Of a stretch of DNA of 64,000 nucleotides, positions 37,303 to 46,110 are shown piece after piece. Source of the DNA: Coemansia sp. RSA 922 (taxonomy: Eukaryota; Kickxellomycota; Kickxellomycetes; Kickxellales; Kickxellaceae). Positions within the stretch are counted from its first letter, which is position 1. Each line of letters opens with the position of its first letter. The notes under the pieces were generated by a model. It was not told the DNA's origin and ran no database searches. It worked only from the letters and a program-made list of their open reading frames with translations. A program made the position numbers and the translations under genes. Location of the stretch: contig JANBQS010000003.1 in the NCBI GenBank assembly GCA_027577415.1, positions 1-64,000 of the forward strand, read 5' to 3'.

Positions 37303-38067
37303 TCACAGCTTAAACTCGGCTGGCTTATTGACGGTAAGATACTTTGCCGTGGCGTCGTCGAGGAACCAGTACAAGCTGCCCTCAGTCGGAGCCACACGGG
37401 CAGCGGGCAAGGTCTGGTCGCGCCCATCGACGATCAGCTTGACAGTATCGCTCTTGCTGCCACCAGTAACGACAAACACCACGTTCCTAGCCTGGTTGAG
37501 CACGGGAACCGTCAGCGTGATGCGACTAGCCGGGGGCTTGGGCGAGTCATCGATGAACGTCACCCATTTGCTCTTCTCCTGGACTTGCGGGTACCCCGGG
37601 AACAGCGAGCAAGTATGTCCATCGGGTCCAATACCCAGCAAGATACAGTCAAAAGCAGGCGGCTGGTTCACTACATCGCATCCAAGCGCCTTGGACATTT
37701 GCAAGTCATAGTCCTCGGCCGCCAGCTTTGAATCAAGGACAAGCGCCTCGTTGATCCTGATGATCTGATTATCGGGAATCGGGACATGGCTGAGAAGCTC
37801 GTCTTTGACTAGCTTGTAGTTGGACTCGGCATCTGTGTGCTCGACGCACCGCTCGTCCGAAAAGAACACAAACCACTTGCCAAAGTCCACGCTCTTGTTG
37901 TCCTTCAAGTACTTTGCAACTGTCGCTGGCAACGATCCGCCAGAGAACGCTACAGAAAACTTTCCGTGTCTCTTAATCGCCTCTGCCGAAGCCTGCGCTA
38001 AGAACTTGTCTAGCGCTTGGGCCACTTGATCGGCGTTGGGAAACGAGTACACTTTTGGCTGCTGCAT
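37303..38067 (-). CDS. 6-phosphogluconolactonase
   Basis: A 254-residue enzyme of the SOL/DevB family that hydrolyses 6-phosphogluconolactone in the oxidative pentose phosphate pathway, giving NADPH supply in the cytosol. Motifs are FSGGSLPATVAKYL, FFSDERCVEHTDAESNYK, LLGIGPDGHTCSLFPG and VVFVVTGGSKSD. I chose the ATG at 38067 (MQQPKVYSF). The frame is open further upstream, but that region is low-complexity. Length matches yeast Sol3. It is intronless and upstream of nothing on its strand except the Zn2Cys6 gene 165 bp away. Confidence 0.95.
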   Translation of the reverse strand: MQQPKVYSFPNADQVAQALDKFLAQASAEAIKRHGKFSVAFSGGSLPATVAKYLKDNKSVDFGKWFVFFSDERCVEHTDAESNYKLVKDELLSHVPIPDNQIIRINEALVLDSKLAAEDYDLQMSKALGCDVVNQPPAFDCILLGIGPDGHTCSLFPGYPQVQEKSKWVTFIDDSPKPPASRITLTVPVLNQARNVVFVVTGGSKSDTVKLIVDGRDQTLPAARVAPTEGSLYWFLDDATAKYLTVNKPAEFKL

Positions 38068-38232
38068 CTTTTTTGAGAGAGAGTTGTAGTGACAATAAAT
38101 TGTACAAAGTAAAGAAGAAAAAGTGTAGTAGGAAGTTCGACTGCATGAAGTAGCCTCATTTCTCCCCCCCCCCCTGATCCCATCTCCTCCCCCTGATCCC
38201 AATCGCCTATCGAGAAACCTACTCCGGATATC

Positions 38233-39852
38233 TCATGGCGGCTCCTGGTGCTGCGACTGCGAAGGCGGATACACTGTCAGCTCCGGTGCAATACCACTTA
38301 CTAGCCCAGACGACGGCTGTTGCTGCTGCTGCTGCTGTTGTTGTGGCTGCTGGAGCTGATGTTGCGACTCCCAGCCGCCGAGTTTGGAGTCCAAAAGCAT
38401 AGAGTAGTTGGCTGCCGATGCTGCTGCCACAGTAGTCGGATCTTGACCCAATCCATATGATGAAATCAGATCAATATACGCCTGGCTGTTACATGCCAAT
38501 ACCGATCCGTCGCTGTTCTCCGCACTAGGAATCAGCGTGCCAAAGTCAGACGGCAACGAGTAGTAGTGATCCTGCTGCTGTTGATATTGCTGATACTGCT
38601 GGTATTGTTGCTGCTGCTGTGTGTTGTAATCGACCGACATGGCGTTATTCGGGTATCCGCCATCTGCCTCATAAGAGCTACTAAATGTCGAGCGCTCTAT
38701 CAGTGGAACATTAGAGATGCTGTCAGAAGACTCGTCCGTCATCGTACGCTTGTGATTGGCCGCCACAAAAGTTCGTGCTCTACCAGCCTCCAGTATTGAC
38801 TCTGCCATACCCTCTCCCATCCCGCTCTGCTTACCAGGCACTGGGAACTGCGTCGGCAGGCCGAATCCAGCTGTAGCTGATGTTAGTGGCGATGGCGCAG
38901 GCGATATTCCATTTCCCGAGTTTTTACCACCACTACCGCCACTACGAGAACCAGCAAACGACATGGCCGCCTGCTGCTGAGCTGCAGGTGAACCAGGTAT
39001 CTGAACATCGTACAGTGAGTTGGGCATAGTCACCAAATTCATCCGTTCACCAGCGCTTCCCGGTGAGGCCAAATCAGTCGCATCGCTCTGCATCGAATTG
39101 AAGCTACCCAAAGAGGCGCCCATGTCAGTAGGCAGCGAGCCGTACATATAAGCCAGCTGTGGCGACCCCAAAGGTGACAGTGAGCTTCCGCCAATACTAC
39201 TGACATTACAGAGATGCGGCGGTATAGCAGTAGCCGGTCGTGGCTGCTTGAACTGCGCCTGTTGTTGGTACGCGGCTTGTAGATACGGAGACTCGGCGTT
39301 AGTAGGTGCGCTGGAATAACGAGCGCTGGCACCCTGTTGGTGTAACAGGTGTAGTGGCATCGCGTAAGGATACTGCATACTGCCGCCACCAGACATGGGA
39401 ATAGAGATCGGCTGTGGCTGACCCGGTCTAGCTCTCGCCTGTGGTTGTCTTGGAAACCCGTAGGAGCCAGTAGCCGACGATGCGCTCATCGCCGGACTAG
39501 ACGCCACTGATGTCGAGCGACGTGTGGACCGTGCTAAAGGCTTGTATATACATTCGATACCTCTGCGCAAGCAGTGCTCGCATATCGGACGAGTACCACT
39601 GCACTTGATCTTCCGCCTCCTATTATCGGATATGAAACAAGGAATATATTTAGTTTCGGAACAACGGATAAATATTCCTTGAACAATCGCCCAAAAATCC
39701 TACTAAAAAAAGCCTCAATTAGTAAGCGGAACGTAAACTTACCTGCAGTTCTCACACGAGTGGCGGAAACGCAGTAGCTGCGACGGCTGTGTGGTAGGTG
39801 ATGCCGCTTGCAACGACTGTTGCTGCTGAATAGTTATAGGCGCGTTGTCCAT
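38233..39852 (-). CDS. Zn2Cys6 fungal-type transcription factor with polyglutamine tracts
   Basis: Exon 1 (39743-39852) and exon 2 (38233-39619) are separated by a 123-bp intron (GTAAGT...TAATAG) that splits an Arg codon in the middle of the DNA-binding domain. The spliced product has 498 residues. The binuclear zinc cluster is at residues 33-60: CENCRRRKIKCSGTRPICEH, then C-x6-C, i.e. C33, C36, C43, C50, C53 and C60. This fits C-x2-C-x6-C-x6-C-x2-C-x6-C exactly. The rest is low-complexity (Ser, Gln, Gly, Pro), with Gln tracts encoded at about 38310-38345 and 38570-38630. No fungal-specific middle-homology domain is seen. Targets are unknown. Confidence 0.85.
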
Positions 39853-40252
39853 TGTACAGGGAGAGAGAGTCGCTCAGGTTATATAAAAAAAGGTACTTTA
39901 GGCGCAATAATAAAAAGATCGTAGATACAATAATAATATAAAAAGTACAATAAAGAAGAGTAAAAGTGGCTCGAGCCATTCTCACCCTTTCCCCTATCTC
40001 ACGCCAAGTCACAGTGACCTGTTTGGGGCCACTGTGTCAAGTGGAAGGGAAATGCTGCGACCTGATTTGTCGAGCACAGTGGAAAAAAAAAGCTAACCAA
40101 CCACTCGTCGCGTGGTGTGGACGATCGAAAAAAAAAAAAAAAGTCGTTCCAAAAAAAAAAAGAGACTGGAGATATGAGCTTCTGGACCTTTCAACATAAC
40201 AAACAAAAAAGAAGCCATGCATTGGTGATAATATAAAATAAAATAAAACTAT
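39853..40252. promoter_or_regulatory. Promoter of the Zn2Cys6 gene and 3' flank of the TFIIIC-like gene
   Basis: 400 bp, with several poly-A runs (15 A's near 40127-40141). GGAGAGAGAG and an AT-rich TATA-like stretch lie within 100 bp of the 39852 start. No gene is seen. Confidence 0.4.
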
Positions 40253-43200
40253 TTAGAGAGAAACGTCCTCGATCCTCAGTAGTCCGACTGCGCAGACACT
40301 GGCAACCCAGTGCGCTGAGTACGAGTTTCGGGACCACGCGCACGCCTGTACTGCCGTCTGAGCCGGGTACACATAAAATCTACTAGTAGTTTTAGGGACG
40401 CTGCTTGCCCTAGCTCCTTTAGCCCGCTTACTTCCATCGTCGACATCATCATCGTCGTCCCGCTTGGCTTTATTTCCCTTACCCGTACCACCTCGCGGAA
40501 TGACCGGTCTAGGCTGAATGGGCGTACGACCCAAACACACCAACCGCTCCTCGTCAGCTTCAACATCCGCAGAAGCACTGGCCTCATCGTTGTCCTCGAG
40601 CAAGGCATTTTGCTTCAAATGCGGGTACCACAGGAGCGAGTATATCTTGCGGAACATTGGCGCTCTCCTAGACGAATTGTCAAATCCCAGGATATTTTGA
40701 ATCAAAACTGAACCGTCGCTCGAAGATGCGACGATATACGAGTGGAATTCAGAAACAGCGATATCGAGGACAGCACCAGAGAGGTTTAGCGCGTAAATAG
40801 CCGATAGATCAGTTGGCGAGTTCCACGTGTTGGCCAGCTCCCTTCCAACCTGCTTCCCGTCAAATCCAGTGTATACCCAAGGGTCGCCTGGATTGATTAG
40901 CGCACCGCCGACAGTAAGGCGCACGCAGTTGTCAGCATCGCCATAGAGAAAATTGGCAGTTGGCCAGAATATAGCAAGCGCTCGTGGCTTAGACGCCATG
41001 ATAGCTATCGTGTGGTGATGGCGCGCCGGGAAAGCAACCAGCGTTTGCTGGATACGCCCAAGATCAGATGCCGAAATGATCTGGATATTAGATACGCTTA
41101 TCTTCGTAAATAGCGATCCCTCGCTGCTATTAATCTGGCCGCCACAGAACGTGTCGATCGCGCTGACCATGCAAGTGTGCACTGGGGAGTTGACGATAGG
41201 TGCCAGCTGACAGTCGTCATTCTCAAAGAACTCGGCAGGAATCGAATAAGGCCAAGGCCCCTTGTCGCCTCTCTTTGATGCCATCCAATTGGCATGCTGC
41301 GCGCGGATAGACGAGCCAAGCAGCCATGCAGTCACGCTGCCCAAGGACGTGCCCGCGACTAGCAAGTCGCTGCTAGCCCACGCAAGAGAAGTAAAGATGC
41401 CATGCGGGGCGCTAATCTCAACCAGCGAAAACTTTGGCCAGCGCACACATACAGGCCCATCAGTGCCGCTGTCAAAGCCGTCGGGATGTGGCACAGCACA
41501 CACGCGCAGATACCCGTCGCCAAACACCACGGCCAAATAGCCGATAATAGGCATAGCTGCGTCGGTCTTGGTATTGGGCGCCAGGCTAACTGGGCACCAG
41601 TTGAGCTTGATGCAGCGGCCAAAAGTGTGCGTCAGAATCATACTCAGTCGACACGAGCCGGCTGTTTTGCTCGCAGTGTCAGCGCGCCATATCTGAATCG
41701 AACCCGGCTTAGCGCCCTTGACACGCTCAGTAGCGCACTGCTCAACTGCGCAAGTGGCTGGGCTGCAGCTACTCCCTGCTGGCAAGTTAATTCCGCCAAC
41801 TGCGACAAAGTCGACACAGGAAGCAGATCCACTTTGTCCCAGATCAGAGCCCACAGGAGCCCAGTCAACCGAACACGCTGACAATCCAGTGTTAGCGACC
41901 CAGCCCGTAGTCTCGTCAATTAGCTCGTGCACATCATGCGGTCCAAGCTTAATCGGAGCCTTGTCGCTTCTGAGCGGCTCCCCAGACCCACTGAGCATGG
42001 CAACATGCACCTTGCCTGACGTGGGAATAGCCGAGGCAAGCATATCCTTATCGGTCTCGATCTCGAAGCAGTCGCGGTTGACACGCATAGAACGCAATAC
42101 GGACCATGTCGCCTGGTCCAGGCCCAAGTCAATGCGATACGGGTTGCCAAGTCGATTGGAGGGCTGCGGGCCACCCCACCGCCTGTCGAGTCTGACAGCT
42201 CGCTTAGCGCTAAAATCCACGGGCGTATAACCGCCAGCTCCTTGTTTCTTGGTCGTACTTAGGAGCGTGTTGACGCGCGGCTTCTTTTTCGGCGTGCGCT
42301 TGGAAGAGTCGCTGTCGCTCTCATCGTAGCTGTCGTTGGTGACTTCAACTTCGTCGTCCTCGTCATCCTCTGCTGAACCGGCCACGTACTCGTCACTCTC
42401 TTCGTCAGAGCCTACAGCTCTTGGCTTGGGAGGAGGCGGTGTAGGTAGCGAAAACATAACGGGCTGTAATATTTGTCCTCGCACTAGAGGGCTACGTAGT
42501 ATCCCGCGACCACGTCCTCGGCCCGACCCACTCTTCTTCGGCGTTAGTGTGACTGTGGATGGATCCAGACCAGCAGCCACGGCGGCAGCCCTAGCAGCAG
42601 CCAGTGCAGCCTCCTTGGCAGCCTTTGTGCTCCCTGGAGGCCGACCGCGCCTGGCAGGCCGAGAAGGCGTGGCTGCGGAGTCAAGATCACCTTCAGCCTG
42701 CGTGATACTAATGGGCGGGGTGTTGTCAGTAGCACTTCCACGACCCTGGCTCGTCGGCGTATCGGCTACAGGGGTTTGTGGCGCTGGTTCCTCCTCACTT
42801 GACTCGACACGGACATGCTCTTCTGGGAGCTTCTCGGGCGTCGTGGCAGCCGCTTCTTCGGTCGGCAGCTGTGGTTCTTGTGCCTCGCCTGTGGCTAAGC
42901 GCTTTGATCTAACCCAAGGAAGAGTGCGAGCCTGCCTAGCGCGCGTCACAGGTGGAGCTGCTTTCTCTGTAGGAATCGCCTCCATGTCGATATCTACAGC
43001 TTTAGGAGTCTTTGGTGGACGACCACGCCTCCGCTTTCCGGGCGATACGGTCTCCTCTACCTGCTCCTCGACGGGATCCGGACTAGGCTGCCGTGCGACT
43101 GGCTCAACGGTCTTTGCAGCTGGCTCGACGGGCTTTGCAGCTGGTGTGTCAACGACTACTGAAGATTTCTTTGGACGCCCGCGGCCTCGCTTCGCTGGCG

Positions 43201-43567
43201 TAGTTGCTTCAACTACTGCGGGCGTTGGTGACTCGGCATGCGCGGGCGATGCTTCCTCAGCTGGCTCTTCGGGAGTGCTCACCTCAACTGGCGCGGGAGA
43301 CACCGTGTTCCTACGAGGACGCCCGGGGCCTCTTTTCGCCGGAGTTTCTTCGGCTTTTGGTGCAACTGTGTTTTTCCGGGGACGACCTGGGCCTCGCTTC
43401 GCTGGTGTCGCAGCGGCTGCGGGTAGACGACGGGCCATGTTTAATGACGTATCAGAGTCAGTTTCAATGATAGATGGTTTAAAAAATGAGTGTAAAGATG
43501 TTTGTCGAGAGGGACTGGGAAAAGAAAGGGATGATGGCGGAGGCGAAGGCCGATTTTGAGGAGGCAT
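40253..43567 (-). CDS. TFIIIC subunit-like WD40 protein with AT-hooks (TFC6/GTF3C2-like)
   Basis: A 1104-residue, intronless protein. The N-terminal third (about 45-330) is disordered and carries at least five AT-hook motifs (KRGPGRPRK, KRGPGRPRR, KRGRGRPKK, KRRRGRPPK, RRGRPPG), which bind the minor groove of AT-rich DNA. An acidic stretch (about 375-420) is followed by a beta-propeller-like region, about 560-1100, with repeat-type segments such as GYLAVVFGDGYLRVCAVP and IVASSSDGSVLIQNIL. The pairing of AT-hooks with a C-terminal WD40 propeller, and the DRRWGGPQ...ACSVDWAP layout, fit the TFIIIC B-box-binding subunit Tfc6/GTF3C2 that recruits Pol III to tRNA genes. Residues 22-29 (QTSLHSFF) match a PCNA-interacting PIP box if the first ATG is used. 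It shares a 254-bp divergent promoter with TFB2. Confidence 0.75.
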   Translation of the reverse strand: MPPQNRPSPPPSSLSFPSPSRQTSLHSFFKPSIIETDSDTSLNMARRLPAAAATPAKRGPGRPRKNTVAPKAEETPAKRGPGRPRRNTVSPAPVEVSTPEEPAEEASPAHAESPTPAVVEATTPAKRGRGRPKKSSVVVDTPAAKPVEPAAKTVEPVARQPSPDPVEEQVEETVSPGKRRRGRPPKTPKAVDIDMEAIPTEKAAPPVTRARQARTLPWVRSKRLATGEAQEPQLPTEEAAATTPEKLPEEHVRVESSEEEPAPQTPVADTPTSQGRGSATDNTPPISITQAEGDLDSAATPSRPARRGRPPGSTKAAKEAALAAARAAAVAAGLDPSTVTLTPKKSGSGRGRGRGILRSPLVRGQILQPVMFSLPTPPPPKPRAVGSDEESDEYVAGSAEDDEDDEVEVTNDSYDESDSDSSKRTPKKKPRVNTLLSTTKKQGAGGYTPVDFSAKRAVRLDRRWGGPQPSNRLGNPYRIDLGLDQATWSVLRSMRVNRDCFEIETDKDMLASAIPTSGKVHVAMLSGSGEPLRSDKAPIKLGPHDVHELIDETTGWVANTGLSACSVDWAPVGSDLGQSGSASCVDFVAVGGINLPAGSSCSPATCAVEQCATERVKGAKPGSIQIWRADTASKTAGSCRLSMILTHTFGRCIKLNWCPVSLAPNTKTDAAMPIIGYLAVVFGDGYLRVCAVPHPDGFDSGTDGPVCVRWPKFSLVEISAPHGIFTSLAWASSDLLVAGTSLGSVTAWLLGSSIRAQHANWMASKRGDKGPWPYSIPAEFFENDDCQLAPIVNSPVHTCMVSAIDTFCGGQINSSEGSLFTKISVSNIQIISASDLGRIQQTLVAFPARHHHTIAIMASKPRALAIFWPTANFLYGDADNCVRLTVGGALINPGDPWVYTGFDGKQVGRELANTWNSPTDLSAIYALNLSGAVLDIAVSEFHSYIVASSSDGSVLIQNILGFDNSSRRAPMFRKIYSLLWYPHLKQNALLEDNDEASASADVEADEERLVCLGRTPIQPRPVIPRGGTGKGNKAKRDDDDDVDDGSKRAKGARASSVPKTTSRFYVYPAQTAVQACAWSRNSYSAHWVASVCAVGLLRIEDVSL

Positions 43568-43821
43568 TGTTTAAAAAAAATTCAAGGAGCAGGGGTTGTG
43601 TTTTGGATATGCACTATAAAAAAAAAGTCCATTGTTCGACTTGTCGCATAATCGCCAAATGAAATTTTAGTGTGATATGGATGAGCCACTTTATCACGTG
43701 ATCAATTTGATTTTGAGCCAAAGTATCTTTTTTGCTTTTTTTTAACTGATCTCGTCTTTTGCCTCTCTTGGTTCACTTTATTTTGTATTTATTATTTATT
43801 ATTTTTGTTGTTTGGAGAAGG
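43568..43821. promoter_or_regulatory. Divergent promoter of the TFIIIC-like gene and TFB2
   Basis: 254 bp between two divergent start codons of general transcription factor genes. CACGTGATC near 43696 is an E-box. The TFB2 side is T-rich up to its ATG. Confidence 0.5.
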
Positions 43822-45300
43822 ATGGCTACGCAAATGGGCAGCGAGGAGGAGTTCAAATCGACGATTGCCGAGTATCTAGAGTCGTTGCCAACGCAATTCT
43901 GTCGGCGAGTTTTTTCGAATCCAGCGGCCTGCCTGGCGATATTCCGACTATTATCGACAGTCGGCAAACAACTAGTAATGTCCATGCTTTACCTAGACTC
44001 GGCGATCAAGCTACAGGACGTATACCAATGGGCCAAAGTCGATCACCAGCCGCTAGTGCGGTCAAAAGTACACCAACTGCGTAAGCTACAGATCCTGACC
44101 GAAGAGAAGGGCACCGTATCTCTGAACCCAATATTCCGCGAGCAACTGCGCAATGCACTGACTGGTGGCGGCGATTTCAGTAGTTTTGGTATACCTTACA
44201 CGGGCGCTGTAAGTAATCGTGGGGTATCCAAAAAATGGCTCGCGTCTTACGCCAACGACCGGTGGGAAGCCATTTTGCATTTCATGGTTGGGCATTCGGC
44301 AGACGCAGAGCCGCCGTCGGAGAGCGTTCGCGGTATTCTACGCATGTCCAGGCTTATGGAGAACAGCGAGGAGGGGATGAAGATTACTAACAGCGGGTTC
44401 CAGTTCTTGCTCCAAGACTCTAGCTCGCAAGTGTGGACCGTGTTGCTGCAGTACTTGAGGCTGGCCGAGCAGCAGGATATGGATGTGGTGGAGGTGTTGA
44501 ATTTCATGTTTCAGCTAGTCAGCCTACAGCTGGGGAGACCGTATTCGACAGAGGCGCTGACTAGGAACCAGCGCAAGATGCTTGCGGAGCTGTGTAGCTT
44601 TGGGCTTTTGTACCAGGATAGCGTGGGTGCTCCGCAGTTCTACCCCACACATCTTATTACGTCGTTGAGTAGCGGCAGCGCCAGTCACAGCGGACCATCG
44701 GGCACAGACAGCTCAGTAGTGGTCGGAGCTGGAGGCGGGACGGGTCGTAGCGCCATCCCCACTGGCTCAAAGGCGACGGGCGAGCTGGCCAAACCCAGCG
44801 ACCAAGGGTTTATAATCCTCGAAACTAACTGCCGGATGTACGCCTACACCAACTCTGCCCTGCAAATCGCCATTCTCAATCTCTTTGTGCACTTGGTCAA
44901 CCGCTTTCCCAACTTTATCACTGGCGCCCTTACCCGCGACAGTGTGCGCAGAGCATTGTCGCGAGGAATCACGGCGGACCAGATCATCACGTTTCTGACA
45001 ACGCATGCTCATCCGCAGATGCAAGGGCGTACGCCTGTCCTGCCTATTACGGTCACGGACCAGATCCGACTGTGGGAGCAGGAGAGGAACAGACTGAGAC
45101 CTACGCCGGCGTACTTTTACAAGGACTTTGGGCAGAAGCAAGAGTACGAAAGGATGTTCAAGTATGCTCAGGATATTGGTGTTATCTTGTGGGCTAGCAA
45201 CGAAAAAAGACAACTGGTGGTTACGAGGCAAGGACATGCTAAAATTGCAGAGCTGGTCAAGAGCCAAAGAGCAGCAGCGGCGGCGGCAGCAGCCAAATAA
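43822..45300 (+). CDS. TFB2: TFIIH subunit TFB2 (p52)
   Basis: A 492-residue protein matching Tfb2/p52, the TFIIH core subunit that binds and stimulates the XPB/Ssl2 helicase in Pol II initiation and nucleotide-excision repair. Conserved parts are YLESLPTQFCRRVFSNPAAC, then LDSAIKLQDVYQWAK, NPIFREQLRNALTGGG, RWEAILHFMVG, GFQFLLQDSSSQVWTVLLQY and, near the end, FLTTHAHPQM with VTDQIRLWEQERNR. The C-terminus ends in a run of Ala. The chosen ATG (43822) gives the standard start; the frame is open upstream only through a T-rich leader. A Ser/Gly-rich insertion at about 275-315 is typical of linker variation. It converges on FAM32A, with only 20 bp between the stop codons. Confidence 0.95.
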   Translation: MATQMGSEEEFKSTIAEYLESLPTQFCRRVFSNPAACLAIFRLLSTVGKQLVMSMLYLDSAIKLQDVYQWAKVDHQPLVRSKVHQLRKLQILTEEKGTVSLNPIFREQLRNALTGGGDFSSFGIPYTGAVSNRGVSKKWLASYANDRWEAILHFMVGHSADAEPPSESVRGILRMSRLMENSEEGMKITNSGFQFLLQDSSSQVWTVLLQYLRLAEQQDMDVVEVLNFMFQLVSLQLGRPYSTEALTRNQRKMLAELCSFGLLYQDSVGAPQFYPTHLITSLSSGSASHSGPSGTDSSVVVGAGGGTGRSAIPTGSKATGELAKPSDQGFIILETNCRMYAYTNSALQIAILNLFVHLVNRFPNFITGALTRDSVRRALSRGITADQIITFLTTHAHPQMQGRTPVLPITVTDQIRLWEQERNRLRPTPAYFYKDFGQKQEYERMFKYAQDIGVILWASNEKRQLVVTRQGHAKIAELVKSQRAAAAAAAAK

Positions 45301-45320
45301 AAAAGTTTATTGATAATATA

Positions 45321-45614
45321 TTAGCCTGGTCCAACTTTGGGCATATCGTTGTGTTCGGGTGCGCGTTCTAACTTTTCGTTGAAATCTTTAACACGCTCAC
45401 GATATGACTTTTCAGCCATCTTGTCGATTCGCTCCATTTTACGCTTCATCTGCATATCGTCGTGTCGTTTCTCTGCATCTGTACGTCGTTCCTTGGGAAT
45501 ATCTGTGGTTTTAATCTCTTTCTTTTTCTTGTTCTTTTTAAACAAGTCCTTTTTCTTTTTGACAAGTTTGAGTGGACCAGTTCGTGCTACGCCATAGTCG
45601 TAAGCGTCAGACAT
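45321..45614 (-). CDS. FAM32A homologue
   Basis: A 97-residue, lysine-rich protein. GPLKLVKKK near the start, a KKNKKKKEIK tract, then DDMQMKRKMERIDKMAEKSY, RERVKDFNEKLE and EHNDMPKVGPG give the FAM32A layout (GPLKLK..., Q.KR..ERI...A...H...RV..FN..L....EH.DIPKV). In animals FAM32A is a component of the catalytic spliceosome, where its C-terminal tail reaches toward the active site; a similar role here is inferred. The ATG at 45614 was chosen because upstream codons in frame are AT-rich and have no family match. Confidence 0.9.
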   Translation of the reverse strand: MSDAYDYGVARTGPLKLVKKKKDLFKKNKKKKEIKTTDIPKERRTDAEKRHDDMQMKRKMERIDKMAEKSYRERVKDFNEKLERAPEHNDMPKVGPG

Positions 45615-46110
45615 TATTTTTATAGGAGAGCGAGAAAAAAAAAGCCAGCAAATAACAGGATAAATTTTTTGGAGTTTATTATATAGTTTTATTACGATTG
45701 ATTTGGAATGTGGGTTTCCCAGAAGATAAAAAAAAATCAGTATGACCATGGGGTATTTGGTTTCGGCTGATTCTCTATTATTAGAGAGACATCATCTCCT
45801 GGAGAGAGGTGATATGTGCAGTGAATAGATACATGCAGGTAGCCAAAGAAACGAATAGAGGCATTATTTTCTACTTATTTTTTTCAAATACAAATAAAAA
45901 TCTAGTGTGTTCTTTTTTTTTTTTTTTTTGGTCACAACACTGACGAGCGTGAAACAAAGGATTTACACACTCTGGTCCCAAAAAAGGGGGGAGGCGTTTG
46001 TTTACTGAGAACTGACCTCTTCTGTTTTGCACAACATTTGTACTACCTTGATTTTATACACCACTTTTTTATTTTTGTAGAAACACCTATTTATTTTTTA
46101 TTTCATTCAT
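45615..46110. other. Intergenic, divergent promoters of FAM32A and the TBC gene
   Basis: About 500 bp. A run of about 18 T's lies near 45912-45930. ATTATTAGAGAGACATCATC and CTCCTGGAGAGAGG near 45780 contain a short inverted repeat. No gene is seen. Confidence 0.4.

Noticed and set aside
42336..43559. 407-codon open frame antisense to the AT-hook region of the TFIIIC-like gene
   Set aside because: It is a shadow of low-complexity AT-hook/Pro/Ala coding on the other strand. The minus-strand gene explains the sequence fully.
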